From assembly GCF_900102165.1 (NCBI RefSeq), contig NZ_FNBD01000004.1, positions 186,001 through 250,000 on the forward strand: a DNA stretch of 64,000 nucleotides, in the 5' to 3' direction. Source of the DNA: Cellulophaga baltica (GTDB taxonomy: Bacteria; Bacteroidota; Bacteroidia; Flavobacteriales; Flavobacteriaceae). Under the pieces are notes generated by a model. That model worked only from the letters and a program-made list of their open reading frames with translations, made no database searches and was not told the DNA's origin. Made by a program: the position numbers and the translations under genes. Each line of letters opens with the position of its first letter. The stretch's first letter is position 1. Shown in pieces: positions 35,688 through 44,931 of the stretch.

Positions 35688-36494
35688 TTATTTCAAAGCT
35701 TCCAATAATTTTTCAGCTACTTTTTCTGAAGAAGCAGGGTTCTGGCCAGTAATTAAATTACCATCCTGAATAGCATAAGCTCCCCAATCTTCTATTTTAG
35801 AATAGATTCCGCCATTTTCACTCAACATATCTTCTACTAAGAAAGGTACAACATCGGTTAAACCTACAGCAGCTTCTTCGCTATTAGTAAATCCAGTTAC
35901 ATTTTTACCTTTTACCAATGGTGTTTTACCATCTACATCCTTAACACTTTTTAAAGCGGCTGGTGCATGACATACAAAAGCAATTGGTTTCTTTTGCTTA
36001 TTGAAGGTTTCAATAAGCGCAATAGAAGCTTCGTCATTAGCTAAATCCCATAGCGGTCCATGACCACCTGGATAGAAAACAGCATCAAAATCATCTGGAT
36101 TCATATCTGATAATTTTTTAGTATTTGCTATTCTTTCTTTAGCTTCAGCATCATCGTTAAAACGATCTGTATCTGCGGTAGCCGCATCTGGGCTATCACT
36201 GCTAGGATCTATAGGTGCTGCACCTCCATTTGGTGTAGCTATTGTAATTTCTGCACCTTTATCTAATAAGGTATAATATGGATTGGCAAATTCTTCTACC
36301 CAAAATCCTGTTTTTTTCCCTGTATCTCCTAATTTATCGTGAGATGTTAATACAAATAATATTTTCATTTTTTCTTCTTTTTTAGTTGTTATTGTTACTT
36401 CTGAATTTTCTTCAGCAGTTTGTTTTGTTTCATTCTTACAGGCAGCACCTGTAATAATACTCAGTAAGAGTACTGCAGATTTTACGTAATTCAT
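35688..36494 (-). CDS. DJ-1/PfpI-family protein with N-terminal export signal
   Basis: 268 residues. The domain from about residue 43 (MKILFVLTSHDKL) is DJ-1/PfpI class I glutamine amidotransferase-like, with Cys-His in FVCHAPAAL (about residue 172) and YPGGHGPLWDL. Relatives are glyoxalase III/deglycase chaperones that clear methylglyoxal. The first 20 residues form a signal with a possible lipobox (ITGAAC), so the protein may be periplasmic, unusual for a family normally cytoplasmic. An internal ATG at 36368 could give the cytoplasmic form. It is last of five genes in the operon. Confidence 0.88.
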   Translation of the reverse strand: MNYVKSAVLLLSIITGAACKNETKQTAEENSEVTITTKKEEKMKILFVLTSHDKLGDTGKKTGFWVEEFANPYYTLLDKGAEITIATPNGGAAPIDPSSDSPDAATADTDRFNDDAEAKERIANTKKLSDMNPDDFDAVFYPGGHGPLWDLANDEASIALIETFNKQKKPIAFVCHAPAALKSVKDVDGKTPLVKGKNVTGFTNSEEAAVGLTDVVPFLVEDMLSENGGIYSKIEDWGAYAIQDGNLITGQNPASSEKVAEKLLEALK

Positions 36495-36503
36495 TAAAAG
36501 CGA

Positions 36504-37664
36504 TTAATAAGCCATTTTCACAATTTTCTCCGCGTCCTGAGGGGTTAACGCTTGGCGCTCTCCTAATCCTAACCAACCACGATCTGTAAAACGTTTAGAA
36601 ATTTCTTCGGCAGTACCTTCAAATTTATCAGTGTATTCAGATAATTTTGTTTTAATTCCCAATTGGTGGAAAAAGGCTTCTGTTTTCTCGATTCCGGCAT
36701 AAGCTTTATCGTCAATACTTCCTTCCGTAACATTCCAAACACGTTCTGCATACTGCGCTAATTTTTCTTTTTTAGCTTCAAAATTGTATTTGTAATGACT
36801 TGGTGCAACTACGGCTAAGGTTCTTGCATGATCAATACCAAATAAAGCAGTTAATTCGTGCCCCATCATATGTACTGCCCAATCTCCAGGAACTCCTTGT
36901 TGAATTAAACCATTTAAAGCCATGGTACAACTCCACATAAAGTTAGCGCCAGCTTCGTAATCCGTAGGATCTTTAATTACTTTTGGACCTACTTCAATTA
37001 AGGTTTGTAAAATACTTTCTGCAAATCTATCTTGTAATAAACCGCCAGCAGGGTAAGTCATATATTGTTCTAGAACATGTGTAAAAGCATCCGTAACCCC
37101 GTTTACCAATTGGCGTTCAGGAATAGATGTAATTACTAATGGATCTAAGATAGAGAAGGTAGGGAATAGTGCTGGTCCGCCCATAGCTAATTTCTCTTTA
37201 GTTTCCTCTCTTGTAATCACAAGTCCAGAATTCATCTCAGAACCTGTAGCAGGTAAGGTTAGAACAGTTCCAAAAGGCATTCCTTTGGTTGGGCGCTCTT
37301 TGTTCTTTAGCATTTCCCATGGTTCTGCTCCTTCATATTCTGCAGCTGCCGATAAAAATTTAGTGCCGTCAATTACAGAGCCACCACCTACGGCTAATAA
37401 GTAGGTAATTTTTTCCTCTTTTATCACTTTCAAAGCATCCATTAACAATGCATACTCTGGATTTGCAGGAATACCCCCAAACTCAATAAGGTCAGTTTTA
37501 GCCAAGGCAGTTTTTACTTGCTCATAAACACCATTCTTTTTAATACTTCCGCCACCAAAAAGCATAAGCACTTTGGCATCAGCAGGAATTTCGTTTGTTA
37601 ATTTTCCGATGGTATCCTTTCCAAAAATTATTTTGGTAGGATTTTTATATTCAAAATTATTCAT
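36504..37664 (-). CDS. Iron-containing alcohol dehydrogenase (YqhD/butanol dehydrogenase-like)
   Basis: 386 residues. The NADPH-binding half has LFGGGSIKKNGVY and GGGSVIDGTKF (about residues 94-104). The metal ligands are in GVTDAFTHVLEQY (Asp, His), HMMGHELTALFGIDHART (two His). This matches YqhD-type broad aldehyde reductases that protect against lipid-peroxidation aldehydes. It lies between the quinone oxidoreductase-like and PfpI genes with 10-33 nt gaps. Confidence 0.92.
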   Translation of the reverse strand: MNNFEYKNPTKIIFGKDTIGKLTNEIPADAKVLMLFGGGSIKKNGVYEQVKTALAKTDLIEFGGIPANPEYALLMDALKVIKEEKITYLLAVGGGSVIDGTKFLSAAAEYEGAEPWEMLKNKERPTKGMPFGTVLTLPATGSEMNSGLVITREETKEKLAMGGPALFPTFSILDPLVITSIPERQLVNGVTDAFTHVLEQYMTYPAGGLLQDRFAESILQTLIEVGPKVIKDPTDYEAGANFMWSCTMALNGLIQQGVPGDWAVHMMGHELTALFGIDHARTLAVVAPSHYKYNFEAKKEKLAQYAERVWNVTEGSIDDKAYAGIEKTEAFFHQLGIKTKLSEYTDKFEGTAEEISKRFTDRGWLGLGERQALTPQDAEKIVKMAY

Positions 37665-37696
37665 AGCTTATTCTTTAATTTTCTTTTTCTCTTTAC

Positions 37697-38695
37697 TTAG
37701 ATCTTCACAATCATTTTCCCTTTATTTTTCCCATCAAACAAGTCAAGAAAGGCACTAGGAATGTTATCAAAACCTTCTACTACAGTTTCTGTATATGTTA
37801 ATTTCCCTTCCGATAACCATATTGATAATTGTTTCATAGCTTCTGGGAATTTGTCCGCATAATTAGAAACAATGAAACCTTGCATTAAAGCACTGTTCTT
37901 AACTAAAAAAGGTTGAACACTTACTCCTGTAGGTATCTCAGTACTGTTATATACAGAGATGGCTCCACAAATAATCATTCGGGCAAATCTGTTAATATTG
38001 AATAGTACCGCGTCTGAAATAGGACCGCCAACATTATCGAAATAGATATCTACTCCGTTTGGAGCTGCTGCTTTAATAGCCGCATTCATATCTTTAGTTT
38101 CGTTGTAATTGATTCCGGCATCAAAACCAAAATCTGAAGTAAGCATTTCAATTTTCTCATCAGAACCTGCAATACCAATTACATGTAAGCCTAAAATCTT
38201 AGCAATTTGACCAACTACGCTCCCTACAGCACCTGCAGCTCCAGAAATTACAATAGTTTCTCCTGCTTTTGGTTTTCCTATTTCCTGTAATCCCAAAAAC
38301 GCTGTTAAGCCCGTCATTCCTAAAATACCTAAATAGGCACTTAAAGGAGCTAGATCTTTATTTACTTTAGTTAAGCCTTCTCCATTAGACACTTGTTGCG
38401 TCTTCCATTCTAGCATTCCTGAAAGGTAATCTCCTACTTGAAAAGTGGAGTGCTTAGATGCAATTACTTTTGCTACAATCCCTGAACTTATAGGTTTACC
38501 TACTTCAAAAGGAGGTACATACGATTTAGCATCACTCATGCGCCCTCTTAAATAAGGATCTACGGAAACATAACTTGTTTCTAAAAGTAGCTCTCCGTCG
38601 TTGATGACCAATTCTTCATCACTCTGTGTAAATTCAAATTCAGAGGCTGTTGGTTTGCCAACAGGTCTTTGTTTTAATAATATCGTCTTATTCAT
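37697..38695 (-). CDS. NADP-dependent MDR oxidoreductase (YncB/CurA-like)
   Basis: 332 residues of the zinc-free medium-chain dehydrogenase family: SVDPYLRGRM (about residues 47-56), GMTGLTAFLGL, the cofactor loop ISGAAGAVGSVVGQIAKILG (about 149-168) and YFDNVGG. Relatives reduce alpha,beta-unsaturated ketones and aldehydes. It has 10-nt spacing to the upstream nitroreductase gene, same operon. Confidence 0.9.
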   Translation of the reverse strand: MNKTILLKQRPVGKPTASEFEFTQSDEELVINDGELLLETSYVSVDPYLRGRMSDAKSYVPPFEVGKPISSGIVAKVIASKHSTFQVGDYLSGMLEWKTQQVSNGEGLTKVNKDLAPLSAYLGILGMTGLTAFLGLQEIGKPKAGETIVISGAAGAVGSVVGQIAKILGLHVIGIAGSDEKIEMLTSDFGFDAGINYNETKDMNAAIKAAAPNGVDIYFDNVGGPISDAVLFNINRFARMIICGAISVYNSTEIPTGVSVQPFLVKNSALMQGFIVSNYADKFPEAMKQLSIWLSEGKLTYTETVVEGFDNIPSAFLDLFDGKNKGKMIVKI

Positions 38696-38705
38696 CTTAT
38701 TTTTT

Positions 38706-39338
38706 TTATTCGATTACCGTTACTAAATCTTCGGTACTCTTACGTACTTTAACTAGATTTACTAACCAATCATTAGATTCATCTCTATATCCTATCGGTA
38801 ATAATACAACACTACGTAATCCTTTTTCTCTTAATCCTAAAATTTCATCTACTGCAGCAGGATCAAATCCTTCAATAGGTGTAGCATCTACGCCTTCAAA
38901 AGCAGCAGCAGTGATAGCTTGAGAAAAAGCAATGTAAGCCTGCTTGGCCGCATGGTTAAAGTTTTCTTCCGCATCTTTCTGAGGGTAAGAGCTTAACAAC
39001 ATTTGACGGTAGTTTTCCCAACCTTCGTTCTCAAAACCCCTTATTTTGTTGGTTAAATCAAACATATAATTGATACGTTCTGCAGTGTAGGTATCCCATG
39101 CAGCAAATACTAATAAATCAGAACAGTCTGTGATTACAGATTGGTTCCAAGCCACCGGTCTAATTTTTTCTTTTACTTCCTGATTTTTAATTACATAAAT
39201 TTCAAAAGGTTGTAAGCCGCTAGAGGTAGGAGCAAGGCGCGCCGCTTCTATAATTCTATCTAATTTTTCTTGCGGTACTTTCTTACCATTCATTGCTTTT
39301 GCTGCGTATCTCCACTTCAATTTATCAAGTAATTCCAT
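38706..39338 (-). CDS. Nitroreductase-family NAD(P)H oxidoreductase
   Basis: 210 residues, FMN-dependent NfsB-like. It opens with LKWRYAAKAMNGKKVPQEKL and RLAPTSSGLQPFEIYVI (FMN contacts). FEGVDATPIEGFDPAAVDEILGL is the typical specificity loop, and the end is VLLPIGYRDESNDWL. Reduces nitroaromatics and quinones. First enzyme after the TetR gene (35-nt gap). Confidence 0.92.
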   Translation of the reverse strand: MELLDKLKWRYAAKAMNGKKVPQEKLDRIIEAARLAPTSSGLQPFEIYVIKNQEVKEKIRPVAWNQSVITDCSDLLVFAAWDTYTAERINYMFDLTNKIRGFENEGWENYRQMLLSSYPQKDAEENFNHAAKQAYIAFSQAITAAAFEGVDATPIEGFDPAAVDEILGLREKGLRSVVLLPIGYRDESNDWLVNLVKVRKSTEDLVTVIE

Positions 39339-39373
39339 CTGTTTATTTAATTTAGGTTTTAGTATTTAATTTT

Positions 39374-39952
39374 TTATAATTTGATGCTGTCCCAAGCCGC
39401 TTGGTACGCTTCCGTAATTGTTTGTTCATTTATAGAGCATTCCCCACGGTGTTGTGCTAACATTAAAAAAGATAGCGGATTGATGCTGTAAGCATACAAC
39501 AGGTAATCAGAAATAGGTTTTATAACACCTTCTTCTTTTCCTCGGTGCCAAAGGTCTAAGAGTGGCTGCAAATGCTTAATCCCTTCTTGTCTACTTGGTT
39601 CGTCTATCATTGGGGTATTATCGCATTGCGCTAAAAACATGGCCTCATCAGGATCTTTTAATTTAAAGTCGGCTATGCGGTTCCATATTAACTCAAATCC
39701 TGCTTCTACTTCCATGTTCGTTGTAAAAGTTTCAAAAGCATATGCAGAAAAAGCGGTTTTGACCTCTAGGTACACCTTATTCACTAAATCTTGTTTGCTT
39801 TCAAAAAACAAGTAAATGGTTGCGGGAGATACGTTTGCCATTTTGGCAATTTTAGACATAGGAGCAGCGTGGAAACCATCGTTGTTTACCAAGCAGATAG
39901 TTGCTTTTACTAGCGCTTCTCTTTTGTCTTTACTTTTTTGAAGTTTTGCCAT
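39374..39952 (-). CDS. TetR-family repressor of the electrophile-defence operon
   Basis: 192 residues from ATG 39952 (MAKLQKSKDKREALVKA). The longer frame to 40000 is rejected because its first codons lie upstream of the promoter box. The N-terminal helix-turn-helix (APMSKIAKMANVSPATIYLFFESKQDLV) is standard. The C-terminal ligand domain has one Cys (FLAQCDNTP) and another near the end (RGECSINE), which could sense electrophiles as NemR does. It probably represses itself and the four genes behind it through the palindrome at 39988. Confidence 0.88.
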   Translation of the reverse strand: MAKLQKSKDKREALVKATICLVNNDGFHAAPMSKIAKMANVSPATIYLFFESKQDLVNKVYLEVKTAFSAYAFETFTTNMEVEAGFELIWNRIADFKLKDPDEAMFLAQCDNTPMIDEPSRQEGIKHLQPLLDLWHRGKEEGVIKPISDYLLYAYSINPLSFLMLAQHRGECSINEQTITEAYQAAWDSIKL

Positions 39953-39970
39953 AATCGTATTATTCTGGTA

Positions 39971-39978
39971 CAAAGGTA
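39971..39978 (-). promoter_or_regulatory. -7 promoter box TACCTTTG of the tetR operon
   Basis: Minus-strand TACCTTTG, 18 nt before the ATG at 39952. Confidence 0.65.
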
Positions 39979-39987
39979 TGATTAAAA

Positions 39988-40001
39988 AATGAACGTTCAT
40001 T
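39988..40001 (-). promoter_or_regulatory. Predicted TetR operator, perfect 14-bp palindrome
   Basis: AATGAACGTTCATT is its own reverse complement and lies 10 bp upstream of the -7 box, inside the expected promoter spacer. The TGAAC/GTTCA half-sites are typical of TetR operators, and bound repressor would block RNA polymerase. Confidence 0.7.
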
Positions 40002-40160
40002 CTTTTTTAAGAATCTTTAACAATTAATTAAGTGTAAAAAATACATTTATAAAGAATATCCATGGTATATTTAGTGCTAGAAAATAGAGTGCGAGCTTGT
40101 GCTAAAGTAGGATGCAAGTTGCAGGTTGTAAGTTGTTTATAGTGAGATATCGATAGAAAA

Positions 40161-40982
40161 ATGAACGAAAAAGAAATTAGAAAATACAATAAGATCTCTA
40201 GCACAGAAAGTATAAAAATTGTTCCTTTTGATATTCAGAAGCGCTATACCAGCCCGCATAAACATGATAAGTATTTAGAGATTGTCTACTTTATAAAAGG
40301 TTCTGGAGCTCATTATTTAGATTTTGAGCAATTTGAAATTATGCCACATTCTATTTTTTTCATTAAAAAAGAAGAAGTCCACCACTGGGAAATCACCACA
40401 GAACCCGTTGGTTATGTTATATTGATAAAAGAATCGTTTTTAGCACATAGCTTAGATGATACCATAGCTAAGCAATTACTACAATTAACAAGCTCACAAT
40501 GTATACAGGCAGACGAAAATGATTTCTCCTTATTTGCATTATTTTCTGCTTTAACCTGGGAAATGAATCAAAAAAATGTGCTGCAACAGGTTATTGAAGG
40601 CGGCTTAAAAGCTATACTTGCTAAGATGGTAAGTTACGCCGATGCTTCACATGTTGAAACAACAGATAAATCGGTCTTATTTTTAAATTTATTGTCAGAA
40701 AAATTGGTAAATAGCGTGTCGTATTATGCGGGTTTACTAAATACCAGTGCTCAAAATCTTAATGTGGTATCACAGAAAGCATTTGGTAAGACGGCCTCAG
40801 ATGTTATTGCTGTTCATATGATTAAAGAAATAAAAAGGCAATTAATATATACGAACAAATCTATTAATGCCATTGCTTATGACTTGTCGTTTAAAGATAC
40901 CTCTCATTTTACAAAATATTTTAAAAGGTATGTATCCTTTACACCGCTACAATACCGCAAAAAAGCGGTTTTAGAAGTATAA
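40161..40982 (+). CDS. AraC-family transcriptional regulator
   Basis: 273 residues. An N-terminal cupin sensor (YTSPHKHDKYLEIVYFIKGSGAHYLDF, about 28-55) is followed by a C-terminal double helix-turn-helix (about 175-270) with INAIAYDLSFKDTSHFTKYFKRYVSFTPLQYRK, the family signature. It is directly upstream of, and co-directional with, the TonB-dependent receptor, which is the likeliest target. Confidence 0.9.
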   Translation: MNEKEIRKYNKISSTESIKIVPFDIQKRYTSPHKHDKYLEIVYFIKGSGAHYLDFEQFEIMPHSIFFIKKEEVHHWEITTEPVGYVILIKESFLAHSLDDTIAKQLLQLTSSQCIQADENDFSLFALFSALTWEMNQKNVLQQVIEGGLKAILAKMVSYADASHVETTDKSVLFLNLLSEKLVNSVSYYAGLLNTSAQNLNVVSQKAFGKTASDVIAVHMIKEIKRQLIYTNKSINAIAYDLSFKDTSHFTKYFKRYVSFTPLQYRKKAVLEV

Positions 40983-41065
40983 ACCATTTCTTATTCAAAT
41001 ACACCACAAAATAGGCAAACATGCCTCTAGATTTGTAGCGTTCTATAAATAACCAAAACCACTTC

Positions 41066-43578
41066 ATGAAGCTACTAATTAAAGCATGGTGCGTATATTT
41101 CATTCTGCTAGCGCAAAGTATAACAGCACAAATTACAGGCACCATAGTAGATGCAAATACCAATGAACCATTGGAATACGCCACAGCTGCGCTATTTACT
41201 CAAAAAGATAGTATTTTAATAACGGGTGTGATCACCTCACAAGAAGGGTTTTTTGAAATTAAAGAGGTAAAACCGGGTCCTTATTATGTAGCGCTTTCAT
41301 TTATGGGCTATGCTACTCGAAAAGTGGAACATATTACCCTTACTAAAAATAGCTTATCTCATGAAATAGGGACTATAGGCTTAATCCTAGGAAATCAGTT
41401 AAACGAAGTAGTTATCCAAGGAGAAAGAGCCACCGTTATTCATAAAATAGATCGTCAGGTGTTTGACCCTAAGAAATTTCAAAATAGTCAAGGGGGGAAT
41501 GCTATTACTATGATTAAAAATATTCCTTCGGTTGCTGTAGATGGTCTTGGCGAAATTAGTATTCGCGGTAGCAAAGGTTTTGCCGTTCTTATCAATGGTA
41601 AGCCTACCCAAGGTGATGCCACGGCTATCTTGGCACAACTGCCAGCTAACGCGTTAGAATCGGTAGAATTAATTACTGCGCCTTCCGCAAAGTACGATCC
41701 AGAAGGTAAGGGTGGAATTATAAATATTATTACAAAAAAGGGTGCTATGAACGGCGTGTTTACCCAAATGAATCTTCGGGGAGGTTTTCCTTCTATTCAA
41801 GATTATGATTCGCAAGAAGCAGCACAGCGTTACGGAATTGATGCTACTTTGAATAAGCGTACCGATCATTGGAATATTTCTGCAGGTGCTAGTTACCAGC
41901 GCAATGATAAAACAGGTAGGAGAGAAGGTGCTGTTTTTATCATCAACCAAGTAGAAAACAAACAAACGTTTTTACCTTCAGACGGGGAACGTAGTTTTGG
42001 TGATATTAGTTATAATGGGCGCTTCAACGTAGATTTTACGCCTAACACGTCAGACAGTTATAGTGTAGGATTTTACGCAGGGAAACATACGGTAGACCGT
42101 TTAGCCGATATCGAGTATTATGATAATAATGCAGTAACGCCCATAGGTAGTGAGGATAGAATATATACGTTTCAATATTTCAATCATAATTTGAGAACAC
42201 GTCAGGGCGATTTTGCCCTTGGTAGTTTTGATTATTCGCATGTATTCTCCAATAAATCTAAATTTTCTGCTTCCTTATTATATGAATATACATTCCTTGG
42301 TGGCCCTACGGTTAATGAAAATTTAGGAAGTATAGACCGCAGTGTGTTGTATCAGCAAGAATACAATACTAATGATAATCCATTAAAGGGGTACCGAGCA
42401 ACCATTGATTATCAGTGGAAACCCTTTTCTTTAGGGGTTTTAGAAACAGGGTATCAATACAGATATTTAGACCATACGGGAGAATTTGTTTACGAACGTG
42501 ACGGTGTATTGGTACCCGAATTTTCTAGTGCTATTAGTTTGCAAAGAACGCTCCACTCCGGATATGCGCAGCTTACAGGAACAAAAGGTAAATGGGATTA
42601 TGCTGGGGGTACTCGTTTAGAGGCTATGAATAGGAAGTATTCAGAAGATTTGAAGACAGCAGCCCCAAAAGAAACCTATACCTTAGATTTCGTAAAATTA
42701 TTTCCTTCTGCATCTATACAGTATGCTTTGTCTGAGGATTCTAATGTAAAAACAGCGTATAGTAAGCGTGTAGAACGAACCACGACTTTAAAAAAATGAA
42801 TAGCTTTGCAGAGCGCGAACATTCTGAAGTTTTTGAACAGGGAGATAATCAGTTGAAACCAGAATTTATAGACTTGTTAGAATTGGGGTATGTCAAGAAA
42901 TTTGATGGCAATACTACCCTTAATGCAACCGCATATTATAGACATGTGAATAATGTAATTAATAGGGTGAACACTTTAGCTTACCAATCTAATGGAGCTG
43001 TTTTAGATAGTGTTTTAAATAGGGTGTATTCTAATGTAGGTAAGAGTAACGCCTTTGGTTTAGAAATAGGAGCGCAGCTGCAACCTACAAAAAAATGGTC
43101 TACTTTTTTAGGAGCAAATGTTTATAGCTATGCCATTGATGGTCTGTTTACTTTTGAGCATCGAGATGGTATTACGAGAGATTATGTGGTGGCTACGGAG
43201 GCTACTATATTTTCAATGAACTTAAACGCTACCTATTCTTTTTGGGAAAACGCTTCTTTGCAATTTACCTTCAATTACCTGTCACAAACCAATACGGCTC
43301 AAGGAGAAGATTCCGAATTTTACACCCCTAATTTAGCCTTAAAAAAATCTTTTCTACAAGGCAAACTCAACGCTGTAGTGCAATGGCAAAATATGGATAT
43401 GGGCTTATTAAAATCAAACGAACAGCGGATTACCACATTCAAGCCAGGAGAGTTTTACACCACCACTAATTATAGGTATGAGGTAGATATGGTGTCGTTA
43501 AATCTATCATATACTTTTAATGGAGCTAAAAACAAATCTAAGTTTATAAAAAGTGAATTCGGAGAAAAGGAGTTTTAG
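41066..43578 (+). pseudogene. TonB-dependent outer membrane receptor, split by a -1 frame change at an A7 run
   Basis: Frame 1 (41066-42799) has a signal peptide (AQSITAQI), a carboxypeptidase-regulatory-like beta sandwich (about residues 20-105), the plug domain (AITMIKNIPSVAVDGLGEISIRGSKGF, about 143-170) and the first barrel strands. It stops at TGA 42797-42799 right after TTA-AAA-AAA. Frame 2 from 42796 continues the barrel without loss (MNSFAEREH, then LKPEFIDLLELGY) to 43578. Together they give about 835 residues of the OMP_b-brl_3 type. The A7 at 42790-42796 reads A-AAA-AAA in frame 1, a classical slippery heptamer. One extra A would also restore the frame. No SusD gene is present. Confidence 0.8.
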
Positions 43579-43773
43579 CGAAGATTTCATTTTAAATAAT
43601 AAAATTAATTATTAGTTAGCATAGCTGTAGTGTTTAGGTTTAAAAAATAGTTTTAACTTTAGGAAATTACCTTTTTCGTTAAGGAATTGAATTCTTCTCG
43701 ACTAAAAATAAAATCAATAGAGCAAATTGTAGTTTTTACAAGCAATTACATTTGATTTACAGGACCTATTTTA

Positions 43774-44931
43774 ATGACCAACTACGAGTTAATACATCAA
43801 TTTGAAAAAACACGAGCGCATTCCGTAGCCTTATGTGCGCCACTTGCGCCAGAAGATTATAATGCACAGCCCGTTGCTTTTGCAAGTCCACCAAAATGGC
43901 ATTTAGCACATATTACATGGTTTTTTGAGGAAATGATTCTTAGAAAATACGATGAAAACTATGTTATTTTCAACAAAGATTTTTCATACCTTTTTAATAG
44001 CTATTATCAAACCGTAGGCGAAAGGGCTGCGCGTTCTCTCAGAGGAGCCATGACCAGACCGCTTATTGAGGAAATTTATAGTTATAGAACCTATGTAGAT
44101 CAGCATATTGTTGCCCTTTTAAAATCTAAATTATCCTTAGAGATAGAAACGCTGGTAACTTTAGGCATTCAGCATGAGCAGCAACATCAAGAATTGTTAC
44201 TCACAGACCTAAAACATACATTTTCTTTCAATCCGCTTCATCCTGTTTACCATGAAAAATTTAATCTAGTACAGGATACTAATAACGAAGAAGGTTGGTT
44301 AGCCATGCCGGAAGGTATTTATGAAATCGGCCATCAAGGTGATGGATTTTGTTTTGATAATGAGCTAGGAAGGCATAAGGTTTTTTTACATGACTACCAA
44401 TTGTCTAAAGGTTTAGTAACCAATGGAGATTTCATAGCTTTTATAGCTGCTGGCGGGTATCAAGAATTTAAGTATTGGTTGGATGAAGGATGGTCTTGGG
44501 TACAAGAAGAAAAGATCACGGCACCGCTTTATTGGATACAGAAAGATGGAACTTGGTTTTCCTACACTCTGGCAGGTTTAAAACCTGTAGATGTAGATGC
44601 TATACTCTCTCATGTTTCCTTCTATGAAGCTCAGGCTTTTGCAACGTTTAAGAATATGAGACTCCCAACAGAATTTGAATGGGAAGCAGCATCAGAAAAA
44701 TTTAATTGGGGAAAACGATGGGAGTGGACCTATTCTGCTTACGTGCCTTATCCTAATTTTAAAATTGCCGATGGCGCTGTAGGAGAATACAATGGCAAAT
44801 TCATGATCAATACCATGGTACTTCGTGGTAGCTCTGTAGCTACTAGTGAAGGTCATGAAAGAAATACATATAGAAACTTTTTTCACCCAAAATATAGATG
44901 GCAGTACACAGGAATCAGACTAGCGAAATAA
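43774..44931 (+). CDS. egtB: Ergothioneine biosynthesis sulfoxide synthase EgtB
   Basis: 385 residues. An N-terminal DinB-like domain holds iron ligands His in KWHLAHITWFF (about residue 43) and the HxxxH of HEQQHQELLL (about 134-138). The C-terminal formylglycine-generating-enzyme-like domain (about 170-385) has MPEGIYEIG, FCFDNELGRH, LPTEFEWEAA and the ending YTGIRLAK. Joins hercynine to a cysteine or gamma-Glu-Cys thiol using O2. The downstream EgtD gene overlaps by 34 nt. Confidence 0.93.
   Translation: MTNYELIHQFEKTRAHSVALCAPLAPEDYNAQPVAFASPPKWHLAHITWFFEEMILRKYDENYVIFNKDFSYLFNSYYQTVGERAARSLRGAMTRPLIEEIYSYRTYVDQHIVALLKSKLSLEIETLVTLGIQHEQQHQELLLTDLKHTFSFNPLHPVYHEKFNLVQDTNNEEGWLAMPEGIYEIGHQGDGFCFDNELGRHKVFLHDYQLSKGLVTNGDFIAFIAAGGYQEFKYWLDEGWSWVQEEKITAPLYWIQKDGTWFSYTLAGLKPVDVDAILSHVSFYEAQAFATFKNMRLPTEFEWEAASEKFNWGKRWEWTYSAYVPYPNFKIADGAVGEYNGKFMINTMVLRGSSVATSEGHERNTYRNFFHPKYRWQYTGIRLAK

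Noticed and set aside
39952-40000. Longer start of the TetR gene
   Set aside because: Those codons cover the -7 box and the operator, so they would not be transcribed from the predicted promoter.
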